Shown here in pieces: positions 16,888-25,251 of a stretch of DNA of 64,000 bases. The notes below the pieces were generated by a model. The model did no database searches. It saw only the letters and a list, made by a program, of their open reading frames with translations, and was not told the origin of the DNA. A program made the position numbers and the translations under genes. Source of the stretch: an uncultured Fibrobacter sp. (GTDB taxonomy: Bacteria; Fibrobacterota; Fibrobacteria; Fibrobacterales; Fibrobacteraceae); assembly GCA_934700345.1 (NCBI GenBank), contig CAKUXP010000016.1:6442-70441 (forward strand). Direction: 5' to 3'. Position 1 is the stretch's first letter. The number at the start of each line of letters is the position of its first letter.

Positions 16888-18171
16888 ATGAAAAAAAAAT
16901 ACAGCATCGCTTTCGTTCTTTTTTTCGTGACTTCCCTTTTTGCCGCTCCGGAACTTTTTGAGTCCATCGCGGCGATTGTCGATGGAAAGCCCATCATGCG
17001 TTCCGAAGTGATGGAAAACCTCTACCAGTTCCAGAATTCGGCGGAAGCGTCCAAGATGTCCGAAAAGGAACAGCTCGCATTTGTCCTGGACAAGCTGATT
17101 GACGATAAGGTCCTGCTTTCGCGGGTTGATCGGGATTCCATCCAGGTTACGGACGAGGATGTCGAATTGCGCGTCTCGCAGCATTTGCAGAATTTGGCGG
17201 TGCGGCAAAACATCAGCATGGAAATTCTCGAAAGGGCGATTCGTGCGCAGCTCGGAATGAGCATGGTGCAGTATCGGGAAAATCTCGGCAAGCAGATTCG
17301 CGAACAGATGACGATCGGGCGGATTCGGCAGAAGTACGCTGGCGGCATCAAGCCTACCCGCAAGGAGGTTGCAGAATTTTACGATAATTACAAGGATTCC
17401 ATCCCGCGCCAGTACAACTGTATGCGTCTTTCCCATATCGCCCTGAAAATCGAGCCGGATTCGCTTGTCGTGGATTCGGTGCGCCGCGAAGCGGAATGGC
17501 TAATCGATTCCCTGGACCACGGGATGATGTGGGAAGTACTTGCAAAGAACCATTCCCAGGATTCGACGGCTAGCAAGGGCGGGGACATCGGATATTTTCA
17601 GAAGGGACTTTTGGATCCTGTCTATGAACGGGCTATCAAGACCGTTGGCAACGGGGAATACACACCGAATCCGGTGAAGACCGAACGCGGTTGGACGATT
17701 ATTCGGGTCATCGGGCGGAAGGAAGATGGCGTCCGCACGGCGATGATTCTTTTGCAGACCGTTCCGACGACTGCGGATTCGAACCGCGTCCTGAAATTTG
17801 CGGATTCGCTGCGAACCGCCCTGACATCGGACTCGCTTTTTGCCGATGCCGCGAAAAAGTTTAGTGCGGACAAAGAGACGAATTTCAACGGGGGAAATCT
17901 CGGCTGGCTGGAAAAGGCGGATGTCGATACGCTGTTCCTGCCGGTGGTCTCGGAACTTTCCGTAGGAGAAGTCTCGGAGCCGTTTCTTGCGGGAAATGAA
18001 TACCATCTGCTCCGTCTGGAAGACTTGAAGCAGGTTCGCGATTACACGCTCGAAGATGACTACATGAAAATCGAGATGTTCGCCATCAATTACATGGAAG
18101 ACAAAAAGCTTCGTGAATTTGTCAAGAAGTGGCGCGATGAAGTTCATATCGAAATCCGCATGAAGGACTGA
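16888..18171 (+). CDS. surA: SurA-like periplasmic peptidyl-prolyl isomerase
   Basis: 427 residues. Signal peptide ending after LFAAPELF, SurA N-terminal domain (SIAAIVDGKPIMRSEVMENLYQF, conserved VDGxPI), then two parvulin repeats: the first around SHIALKI...GGDIGYFQKGLLDP, the second with ADAAKKFSADKETNFNGGNLGWLEKADVD, both showing the GGxLGW/GGDIGY hallmark. SurA assists folding of outer-membrane beta-barrels in the periplasm. The gene follows the parvulin-like lipoprotein and is one base upstream of ftsE, so all three may be co-transcribed. Confidence 0.9.
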   Translation: MKKKYSIAFVLFFVTSLFAAPELFESIAAIVDGKPIMRSEVMENLYQFQNSAEASKMSEKEQLAFVLDKLIDDKVLLSRVDRDSIQVTDEDVELRVSQHLQNLAVRQNISMEILERAIRAQLGMSMVQYRENLGKQIREQMTIGRIRQKYAGGIKPTRKEVAEFYDNYKDSIPRQYNCMRLSHIALKIEPDSLVVDSVRREAEWLIDSLDHGMMWEVLAKNHSQDSTASKGGDIGYFQKGLLDPVYERAIKTVGNGEYTPNPVKTERGWTIIRVIGRKEDGVRTAMILLQTVPTTADSNRVLKFADSLRTALTSDSLFADAAKKFSADKETNFNGGNLGWLEKADVDTLFLPVVSELSVGEVSEPFLAGNEYHLLRLEDLKQVRDYTLEDDYMKIEMFAINYMEDKKLREFVKKWRDEVHIEIRMKD

Positions 18172-18172
18172 C

Positions 18173-18862
18173 ATGATCCAGTTCCTGCATGTGACGAAAA
18201 CTTATGAGGATAACTGGAAAGCGCTTTCCGATGTGACGCTTCGCATTGGGCAGGGGGAATTTGTCTTTTTGACAGGGCACAGCGGGGCCGGGAAATCGAC
18301 GCTTCTCAAACTGATTTACATGGACGAACGACCGGATGCGTTTCACGGCGGCGAAGTCATGGTGCAGTTTTCGAAAGATATCGTTTTTGATACCAAGACG
18401 GCGACCGAGAACGATGTACAGGAACTTCGGCGTCGCATCGGGATTGTCTTTCAGGATTTTAAGCTCTTGCCGGATAGAAATGTCTTTGAAAATGTCGCGC
18501 TTGCCTTGCGAATCACGGGAACGTCTCCGAAACAGCTGAATGCAAAGGTTTTCGAAGCGCTTTCCCTAGTGGGAATTTCCCAGAAGAGGCTTTCCATGCC
18601 TTATACGCTTTCGGGCGGTGAACAGCAGCGCGTTGCCATTGCCCGGGCGATGGTGCACAATCCGTACCTGATTCTCGCTGACGAGCCGACGGGAAACCTC
18701 GACCCGGAAAACGCCAGGGAAGTGTTTGACATCTTCAAGGAAATCAATGCGCGGGGAACGACCGTTCTCATGGCGACGCACAATCCGGATTTTTATTTGA
18801 ACAGCCCTTTTCGCCGCTTGACTCTTTCGCACGGCGTGTTGCAAAACCGGGATATTCTCTGA
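18173..18862 (+). CDS. ftsE: Cell-division ABC ATPase FtsE
   Basis: 229-residue ABC ATP-binding subunit. It has Walker A GHSGAGKST, Q-loop FQDFKLLPDRNVFENV, signature LSGGEQQRV, Walker B LILADEP and the H-loop ATHN. The phrase QDFKLLPDRNV and the start MIQFLHVTKTY are characteristic of FtsE, which with FtsX controls septal peptidoglycan hydrolases. ftsX, normally next, is missing: the gene ends one base before a convergent radical SAM gene. It is probably read with the surA-like gene; FtsX must be elsewhere, or the call should be read as a close FtsE relative (LolD-like). Confidence 0.82.
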   Translation: MIQFLHVTKTYEDNWKALSDVTLRIGQGEFVFLTGHSGAGKSTLLKLIYMDERPDAFHGGEVMVQFSKDIVFDTKTATENDVQELRRRIGIVFQDFKLLPDRNVFENVALALRITGTSPKQLNAKVFEALSLVGISQKRLSMPYTLSGGEQQRVAIARAMVHNPYLILADEPTGNLDPENAREVFDIFKEINARGTTVLMATHNPDFYLNSPFRRLTLSHGVLQNRDIL

Positions 18863-19726
18863 CTAGTAAATGTCGATTTCCGTAGGGATTTCAGAGTGAA
18901 TTTTTTCTGCGACTTTCGTAAAGAACGGCTTTTCGAGAGGATGGACATCGGGAAGGGCCGTGTGGCGTACGACACCGTAGAGTTGGATACCGAGAAGATT
19001 TTGTGGGCTTGACCGATAGATCCGCTTTAATCGATTTATGTACAAATCAATTTCGTTTTCGTCGGGAAATTCGGGACCGATTTGGCAGAGCATCGTCTGG
19101 ACTCGAATCGGAAATTTCTTGACGGTCGTTTCGATATTTTCCTGGATTTTTTCGAGGGGGAAGCGGGAACGGCTGATCTTTTGGTACCAGGATTCGCTGC
19201 CCGCATCGAGCTTTGTCCAGATCTCGCCTCTTTTTTCGGTGAGGAGGGCGAGTCCCTTTTGGATATTTGGTTTGTCGAGAAGTGTCGAATTGGTGATGAG
19301 CGTGAGCTGCAAGGGATAGCGGCTGTATTTGTCCTGCATTTGGCGCATCAGCTGGCAGACTTCCGGAAATTCCGGAGCCATCGTACTTTCGCCATCTCCC
19401 GAAAGGCAGATATCCTTGATTTCCCGCTTTTCCTCTTCGACATCCCGAAAGGAGGAAAAATCGGCGAGTCCGTTTTTTTCGTAGGCGGAAATGATGTTCT
19501 CGATTTCCTTTCCGATGCGGGGAATATCGATTTTTTCTTTTGGTCCGGGAATTGTACGATCGACCTGGCAGTAGGCGCAGCTAAAATTGCAATGCTTGTC
19601 GAGATTGAGGTTGATACCGATCGATAGACCTTTTGCCCGGCGGCTGATGACCGGGTAAACCCAGAGGTTTTGCTTCCAGAGGCGCGAATGGTCGCTCCAG
19701 GCTTTTTCCAGTGCTTCTTCACTCAT
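18863..19726 (-). CDS. Radical SAM protein
   Basis: 287 residues. CNFSCAYCQVDR provides the CxxxCxxC ligands of the 4Fe-4S cluster, followed by the GDGE motif (LSGDGESTMAPEF) that binds S-adenosylmethionine. The layout (short N-terminal extension, core barrel, IQLYGVVR near the C-terminus) resembles the MoaA/YfkAB-like or Elp3-unrelated wyosine-type radical SAM groups; the substrate is unknown. It is transcribed divergently from folC across a 40-base A/T-rich intergenic space, and convergent to ftsE with no gap. Confidence 0.82.
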   Translation of the reverse strand: MSEEALEKAWSDHSRLWKQNLWVYPVISRRAKGLSIGINLNLDKHCNFSCAYCQVDRTIPGPKEKIDIPRIGKEIENIISAYEKNGLADFSSFRDVEEEKREIKDICLSGDGESTMAPEFPEVCQLMRQMQDKYSRYPLQLTLITNSTLLDKPNIQKGLALLTEKRGEIWTKLDAGSESWYQKISRSRFPLEKIQENIETTVKKFPIRVQTMLCQIGPEFPDENEIDLYINRLKRIYRSSPQNLLGIQLYGVVRHTALPDVHPLEKPFFTKVAEKIHSEIPTEIDIY

Positions 19727-19766
19727 AGAAACTCGCTTGTTTTCCTTAATGTTAGCTAAATTTTAA

Positions 19767-21032
19767 ATGATGAAAAATTTCGGAATCGAATATCTCCGTT
19801 CCCTGGCGCCTTTGGGAATGACTGGCGACCTGAAAAATATGAAGCGCTTGCTGGAGGCCCTCGGGCATCCGGAAAAAAATTTCCAGACGGTTCATGTTGT
19901 CGGTACGGACGGAAAAGGCTCGACCGCTTTCTATCTTTCGAATATCCTTTCTGCGCACGGCGTTTCCGCAGGGCTTTATACGAGTCCGCATCTGGTGAAT
20001 GTACGGGAACGGATCCGCATCGACGGAACTCCCGTTTCCGAAGAGGATTTCGACCGCCTGATGCAAGGTGTACGGGATGTTTCCGAGCGCTTGAACCTTC
20101 GCGTCTCTTTTTTTGAAGCACTCACGATTGCCTGTTTTCTGTTTTTTGCCGAAAGGAAAGTCGGATGTGCCGTCATCGAAGCGGGGCTTGGCGGCAGGCT
20201 GGATTCGACTCGGACCGCTTGCGGAAAATGGGCCGTCCTGACGAGCATCGGGCTAGAGCATACGGAAATCCTCGGCAAGACGGAAGGATCCATCTTGCGG
20301 GAAAAGCTGGGAATTCTCGCTCCGGGTTCGACGCTCTTTGTCGGAAAAATTCGCCCGGAGCTAATCGGGGTTGCCGAAGAATTTGTACGAAAAGTTCCTG
20401 CAAAATTAATTTGTATAGATACCGTGGAAAATTTGGCAGTGCCGAATCCCGGTCGCCACTATGTCGAGAACGCATCGCTTTCTTTGGCGGCGGCCAAGGC
20501 TTTTTTAAAAGATCGGTTTAACGAAAATACAGCAAGGCTAGCCTTGAAAAAATCCCTTTGGATCGGGAGAATGCAGAAACTGCTCGATGCGGACGGAAAT
20601 TTTCGTTGGCTTTTGGATGGGGCGCATAATCCTCATGCGGCCAGGCGTCTTGCCGAAGCGCTTGGCGAGTACTATCCGCAAAAGAAATTCCCCTGTGTAT
20701 TTGGAGCCTTGAAGGACAAGGCGCTCGAAGAAATGATCCGGCTTTTGAAACCGCATGTCTCCGTATGGCATGTGACGCGGACGTCCTATGCGCGCTTTCG
20801 CGAAATAGAAGATGTCGTGGCGGAACTGGAATCCTTGGGCTGTCGGGTGGGAATTTCTGCGTCGCTTTCCGACGGATTCTTAAAATCGGTCCAGGCAGAT
20901 GCGAAAAATTCTCCTGTGCTTGTTTCAGGTTCGCTCTACATGATCGGCGGGACGATAAATCTTTTAAAAGATCAGTTTGACAGCCTGAAGTTTTTCCGGG
21001 GCATGGAAATGTCCGAAAGCGAAACGCATTGA
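19767..21032 (+). CDS. folC: Folylpolyglutamate synthase / dihydrofolate synthase
   Basis: 421 residues, standard length for FolC, which adds glutamate to dihydropteroate and folates in the cytosol. Mur-ligase-type P-loop VGTDGKGSTAFYL, the folate signature TSPHLVNVRERIRIDG, EAGLGGRLDSTR and the C-terminal-domain motif LLDGAHNPHAARRLAE are all present. Start at ATG 19767 or the immediately following ATG 19770. A TAAATT hexamer ends 4 or 7 bases before them and no ribosome-binding site is seen, suggesting leaderless translation. pth follows 13 bases later. Confidence 0.93.
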   Translation: MMKNFGIEYLRSLAPLGMTGDLKNMKRLLEALGHPEKNFQTVHVVGTDGKGSTAFYLSNILSAHGVSAGLYTSPHLVNVRERIRIDGTPVSEEDFDRLMQGVRDVSERLNLRVSFFEALTIACFLFFAERKVGCAVIEAGLGGRLDSTRTACGKWAVLTSIGLEHTEILGKTEGSILREKLGILAPGSTLFVGKIRPELIGVAEEFVRKVPAKLICIDTVENLAVPNPGRHYVENASLSLAAAKAFLKDRFNENTARLALKKSLWIGRMQKLLDADGNFRWLLDGAHNPHAARRLAEALGEYYPQKKFPCVFGALKDKALEEMIRLLKPHVSVWHVTRTSYARFREIEDVVAELESLGCRVGISASLSDGFLKSVQADAKNSPVLVSGSLYMIGGTINLLKDQFDSLKFFRGMEMSESETH

Positions 21033-21045
21033 TTGTGGAGGTTTT

Positions 21046-21600
21046 ATGTACCTGATTGTTGGGTTGGGAAATCCGGGAAGCCGATACGAAAGTACGCACC
21101 ATAATGCCGGATTTATGGCTGTCGAAAAACTCTCAGACGTATCGAAACCTTGGAAGTCCGAGCTTAAGTCTTTAACGCAAAAGGTTTCCGTTGCCGGGGA
21201 AGAGGTCTTGCTCGCAAAGCCGCAGACCTATATGAACCTTTCCGGTGAAGCGGTACAGGCGCTCATGACCTGGTACAAGGTTCCGCCGGAGCGTCTGCTC
21301 GTCTTTTCGGATGATATCAATCTGGATGTCGGACGGATTCGCGTTCGATCTTTCGGCTCTCACGGAGGACAGAACGGGCTTCGAAACATCATCGAGCATA
21401 TCGGGGACAGGTTTCCGCGGGTGCGCTTCGGAGTTGGCAAGTGCCCGCCGGAATGGGACTTGGCGAACTGGGTGCTTGCGAAGTTCCCAAGTGAAGATCG
21501 GGAAAAATTCCGGGTCGCGTTGGACAAGGTTTCCGCATTGGTCGAATGCTATTTTCGGCAGGGGATAGCCAAGTGCATGGAACGCTACAACGGCAAGTGA
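21046..21600 (+). CDS. pth: Peptidyl-tRNA hydrolase
   Basis: 184 residues. Cleaves peptidyl-tRNA released from stalled ribosomes. N-terminal YLIVGLGNPGSRYESTHHNAGF with the catalytic histidine (HHN), the substrate-clamp KPQTYMNLSGEAV and GSHGGQNGLRNI are the family signatures. GGAGG is 4-5 bases before the ATG. Co-transcribed with folC. Confidence 0.96.
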   Translation: MYLIVGLGNPGSRYESTHHNAGFMAVEKLSDVSKPWKSELKSLTQKVSVAGEEVLLAKPQTYMNLSGEAVQALMTWYKVPPERLLVFSDDINLDVGRIRVRSFGSHGGQNGLRNIIEHIGDRFPRVRFGVGKCPPEWDLANWVLAKFPSEDREKFRVALDKVSALVECYFRQGIAKCMERYNGK

Positions 21601-21603
21601 AAT

Positions 21604-22887
21604 TCAGATAGGTTCGCCGACAAGGGCAAATGTCTCTGCGCTTTTAATTTGTACGTGAAGTCTTGTACCGATGCCATATTCGCCACGGAGAGCGATTGGC
21701 CGATAGAAGTCATCGCGGGCGATTGTCGTTCCCGCGCGCGAACCTTTTTTCTCGACGATGACGTTTAGTTCTTTCCCGATGAATTTCTGGTTGTTGGATA
21801 GGGCGATAGACTGGAAAAGCCTAGACATTTCTGCCGAGCGGGCATAGCGTTCCGCCTTTGGAATGTCGTAGGGAAGCCTTGCCGCCGGCGTTCCCTCCCG
21901 CGGAACGAACCGCGTGATGTTGCAAATCGAAGGCTGGACTTTTCGGACTAGTTCAAGGCTCGCCTCGAAATCTTCGCGGGTTTCTCCGGGATAGGCGACA
22001 ATGATGTCCGTTCCGAGATTCAGTTCGGGAAAATATGTCTGGAAGGTTTTGGCAATCCGGAAGAAATCCGAACTTGTATGTCGGCGGTTCATCGCCCGGA
22101 GAATCCTGTCGCTGCCGCTTTGCACGGGAATGTGGATGAACTTATAGAGATGTTCGTCGGTGAACGTTTCGACGAGGGTGTCTAGGAAGCGAAAGACGTG
22201 TCGCGGGTTTCCCATTCCGACGCGAATCCTGTATTCTCCGGAAACCTTTGCGATAATGCGCTGTAAAAGTTCGGCGAGGTTCGTGTGGATGTCGAATCCG
22301 TAGCAGCTGGTGTCCTGTCCCGTCAGGAAAATTTCCCTGTCGCCCTGTTCGACTTTTTTCTGGACGCGGCGGATGATGGATTCCGGCGACGCGCTTTTTA
22401 AAATTCCCTTGACGAGCCGCGTGGAGCAGTAGTGGCAGCTGTCGAGGCATCCCTCCTCGATGTTGACGATGCCAATTCCCCGGTGGCTAGAAATGCCTTG
22501 TCCGAATATAGCGGACTCGGAAACGGAAAGGTTTAATCGGTTTGTAAACTGCCGAAAGGCGCTTTCGTTCCGGTGGGCGTCCTTTGGACCAAAAACAAAG
22601 TCCGGATAGAGACGTTCCAGTTCGCACTTTAAATCTTCTGTTGCGCAGCCTGTTACCCAGACCGGAACTTTCTGGAAGCTCGCTCGGATCTGTCTTGCCA
22701 ACTTGACCGCTCCCGAAATTCCCTTGACTGTGCAGGCGTTGAGAACAATTGCGTCCGGTGTTTCGGATGGAAATTCAAAGGAAACACAAAACCCGCTCAG
22801 GGCGAACCGTTCTCCGATTTCTTCTCCGTCGCCGAAATTGGCCGCGCATCCTTCGCTGAGAATTGCTACTCTGCGCTTTGGATACAT
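21604..22887 (-). CDS. tRNA t6A37 methylthiotransferase, archaeal/eukaryotic (CDKAL1-like) type
   Basis: 427 residues. Would convert t6A to ms2t6A at position 37 of ANN-decoding tRNAs. The radical SAM cluster ligands are C147, C151 and C154; the second cluster ligands of the UPF0004 domain are C14, C52 and C81; a C-terminal TRAM-like region follows. Internal phrases fit the e-MtaB/CDKAL1 branch better than the bacterial MtaB (YqeV) or MiaB: NACTVKG, GQDTSCYGFDIHTNLAELL, YRIRVGMGNPRHV, KFIHIPVQSGSDR and TDIIVAYPGETREDFE. Its start lies 22 bases inside the end of the SpoIID-domain gene. The branch call is from motif recall, so a phylogeny is needed to confirm it. Confidence 0.82.
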   Translation of the reverse strand: MYPKRRVAILSEGCAANFGDGEEIGERFALSGFCVSFEFPSETPDAIVLNACTVKGISGAVKLARQIRASFQKVPVWVTGCATEDLKCELERLYPDFVFGPKDAHRNESAFRQFTNRLNLSVSESAIFGQGISSHRGIGIVNIEEGCLDSCHYCSTRLVKGILKSASPESIIRRVQKKVEQGDREIFLTGQDTSCYGFDIHTNLAELLQRIIAKVSGEYRIRVGMGNPRHVFRFLDTLVETFTDEHLYKFIHIPVQSGSDRILRAMNRRHTSSDFFRIAKTFQTYFPELNLGTDIIVAYPGETREDFEASLELVRKVQPSICNITRFVPREGTPAARLPYDIPKAERYARSAEMSRLFQSIALSNNQKFIGKELNVIVEKKGSRAGTTIARDDFYRPIALRGEYGIGTRLHVQIKSAETFALVGEPI

Positions 22888-24293
22888 TCTAGGGTTGTTC
22901 CCGGATAGTATGCCTTGAGAATTGCGTCAAACGTTTGCCCGGCCTTTGCGCGTTCCCGAGTGCCCATCTGGCACATTCCGATGCCGTGCCCGAATCCCGA
23001 CCCGTCGAGGACCCAGACCTTGCCGTTCTTTTCGATTTTGAACTTGGACGAGAAAAGAATCTTGGAGCCATCCTTGAAGAGCCAGCGGGTCCTGTCGCCT
23101 TTGACGGTAAAGATTCCCTTATCGGTCAGGACTTCGAGTTCCGCGATACGTCCGCCCGGAAATGTCGATTTGATTTCGATCTGCTGGATTCCGCCGAAAT
23201 TCGACTTTCCTTCGGCGCGGGCTTCCTTGAAGTTTCGCTTGAACATCGCCACGAGCTCTTTTTCGCTATAGACTTTTTTCCAGGAGGAGTGCGGCCCGGT
23301 GCACCAGGCGCTGTCGGCGCTCTTCATGTCGTTTTGGCTTTGCAGGTAGGGAACCGGAGCTAGTCCCCAGGTCTCGACGCCTTCCGTATAGCCGCCGCAT
23401 GTAGAGTGGTAATAGGCTTCGACAAGGTTTCCGTTGTAAGTCAAGACGAGGCCTTTCGTGGAATCGATCGCCGCATTTGTCAGGGGAGATTCTCCCGAGC
23501 TGCCGTTATAGACTTGATCCTGGACGGTCGCATAGACATCGAAACCTTGAGAAATTCTCGAGTTGTAATGGCGGTAGGCGTAAGTGCGGGCGGCGACCGC
23601 CTGGACCTTGAGCGCTTCGAACATGCTTGAATCTAGCTTGCCGATTTCATGCGGTACGACGCCTTTTAGATATTCTTCGACGGGAAGGACGTTGATGACG
23701 TTGAGCTTTCCCGAGGAATTTACGACGAGAATTTTTCCGCGGTATTCCTTGTTCCCGACAGAAATCCGGGAACTTTCAACCGGGACGATCCAGACGGAGT
23801 CCGACAGTCCGATTGCGGATTGTACGTGTCCTTTTTTTGCGGAAAGCTTTTGGAGACCGGCCAGGGTTTTGCCCGAAGGGAAATCGGCAAAGCGAGTCCC
23901 AAGCGTAAAGCTGTTTCCGGAAATTTCCACCTTGGACACGCCGACCAAAATGCCAACTCGAAAGTCTCGCTGCAAGTCGTTGGGTAGAACCTTTGCCGGG
24001 TATGACGCTCTTTCTCGGAAAGCGGGTCCCGATGTCGAGGAATCCGCTCGGAGGGATGGCGTCGGAGAAATCGGCGCAAAGGGTTTGGTCTCGTCTGTCG
24101 AATCTTTTGTCGCAGATTCCGAAGGATTTTCCGTCGGAGCCGCTACGGGTAGTGCGGGCACTTCGGATGTTTTCGCCTGGGGCGGGGCCTCCGCCGGCTT
24201 TTCTTCATCGACCGGATCGGTGACAAGCGGTGGAAGCGGTGCGCAGCTTGAAAGCCCGATGGCAAGAAACAGCAGCGGAAATCGGCTTATCAT
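22866..24293 (-). CDS. SpoIID/LytB-domain lipoprotein
   Basis: 475 residues. Signal peptide with lipobox (LFLAIGLSSC), a Pro/Ser/Thr/Glu-rich linker of about 70 residues, then the SpoIID catalytic domain: EYLKGVVPHEIG, EALKVQAVAARTYA, AYYHSTCGGYTEG and the C-terminal DGSGFGHGIGMCQMG. SpoIID enzymes are lytic transglycosylases cutting peptidoglycan denuded of stem peptides; relatives in non-sporulating bacteria act in cell-wall turnover. Lipidation suggests a periplasmic protein anchored to a membrane. It overlaps def by 4 bases upstream and the methylthiotransferase gene downstream. Confidence 0.88.
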   Translation of the reverse strand: MISRFPLLFLAIGLSSCAPLPPLVTDPVDEEKPAEAPPQAKTSEVPALPVAAPTENPSESATKDSTDETKPFAPISPTPSLRADSSTSGPAFRERASYPAKVLPNDLQRDFRVGILVGVSKVEISGNSFTLGTRFADFPSGKTLAGLQKLSAKKGHVQSAIGLSDSVWIVPVESSRISVGNKEYRGKILVVNSSGKLNVINVLPVEEYLKGVVPHEIGKLDSSMFEALKVQAVAARTYAYRHYNSRISQGFDVYATVQDQVYNGSSGESPLTNAAIDSTKGLVLTYNGNLVEAYYHSTCGGYTEGVETWGLAPVPYLQSQNDMKSADSAWCTGPHSSWKKVYSEKELVAMFKRNFKEARAEGKSNFGGIQQIEIKSTFPGGRIAELEVLTDKGIFTVKGDRTRWLFKDGSKILFSSKFKIEKNGKVWVLDGSGFGHGIGMCQMGTRERAKAGQTFDAILKAYYPGTTLECIQSAE

Positions 24294-24847
24294 CGTTTTC
24301 CCGTTTTTCCAGATTCCAGTTTTTTCTTTTCTTTTTTCACCATGTCGCGGAGTTTGGAACGGTTGAGTTCCCTGTCTGCGGTCGAGATGACATCGACAAA
24401 GAGCTTGCCGTCAAGATGGTCCGTTTCGTGCTGGAAACAACGGCAGAGAAGCCCTTCGACATTGTGTTCCTCGACTGTCTGCCCGTTCTCGTCCGTGTAG
24501 CGGATCCAGATTTTTCCTGGCCGATAGACGTTGCAGAAAACATCCGGGACGGAAAGGCAGCCTTCGTCATAGGGGACGTTTTCCGAATTGGGTTCCGAGC
24601 CCCAGATCGGGTTGAAGATTATCCGGGGAGCGGGCGTTTCGCTTTCGTCGGGACGCGCCGGATCGATAACAACCAGGCGGACGTCCTTTCCGACTTGCGG
24701 AGCGGCTAGTCCGACTCCGCCGGCATCGTACATCGTCTCGAGCATATCGTGCGCAAGCGCGACGAGTTCCGGCGTAATCGCTTCGACCGGCTTGCATTTC
24801 TCGCGCAACACGGGATTGCCGTAAACCTTGATGTCCAGAATGGCCAT
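24290..24847 (-). CDS. def: Peptide deformylase
   Basis: 185 residues. Removes the N-formyl group from nascent proteins. Three metal-site motifs are intact: GVGLAAPQVG, EGCLSVPDV (cysteine ligand) and QHETDHLDG (HExxH, two histidine ligands and catalytic glutamate). The start codon and the stop of the preceding yajC share one base (TAATG), and the 3' end overlaps the SpoIID gene by 4 bases. The unusual partners (no fmt next door) are noted. Confidence 0.96.
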   Translation of the reverse strand: MAILDIKVYGNPVLREKCKPVEAITPELVALAHDMLETMYDAGGVGLAAPQVGKDVRLVVIDPARPDESETPAPRIIFNPIWGSEPNSENVPYDEGCLSVPDVFCNVYRPGKIWIRYTDENGQTVEEHNVEGLLCRCFQHETDHLDGKLFVDVISTADRELNRSKLRDMVKKEKKKLESGKTGKR

Positions 24848-25209
24848 TACTTTGCCGCTTTCTTGTCGTCCGCGTTGAGTACGCGGAGAATGGCTGCCTG
24901 TTCAAAGTCGAGCTTTGTGTCGTTTCCGGTCTTGACGGTTACGATGTTGCCTTCGATATTGATGACAGATCCGATGATTCCTGCCGTTGTCAGCACTTGG
25001 TCGCCTTTTTTCAGTGCTTTGCGCATCGCATCGAGCTTCTTCATTTCCTTTTGCTTTGGCATGATAAAGAAGAGGTACATGACGACGAACATCAGGATGA
25101 ACGGGAGAAGTCCCATGAGCATGGATCCGCTTTGCTGTTCGGCGGGGGCGGCTTCATCGGCAAAGGCGGATGCGGCGAATACTAGGGCGAGGAGGGCGGA
25201 GTGTTTCAT
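24847..25209 (-). CDS. yajC: Sec translocase accessory subunit YajC
   Basis: 120 residues. An N-terminal hydrophobic segment that may be a signal peptide is followed by GLLPFILMFVVMYLFFIMPKQKEMKKL, the single YajC span and its positive cytoplasmic flank, then DQVLTTAGIIGSVINIEGNIVTVKTG, the conserved soluble domain. YajC associates with SecDF in the inner membrane. secD and secF are not next to it here. It heads a yajC-def-spoIID-methylthiotransferase operon. ORF features are clear; only the extra N-terminal hydrophobic segment is unusual. Confidence 0.93.
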   Translation of the reverse strand: MKHSALLALVFAASAFADEAAPAEQQSGSMLMGLLPFILMFVVMYLFFIMPKQKEMKKLDAMRKALKKGDQVLTTAGIIGSVINIEGNIVTVKTGNDTKLDFEQAAILRVLNADDKKAAK

Positions 25210-25251
25210 AGAAATCCTTTTGGTAAAATGAATGGACCCAATTTAGAAAAT

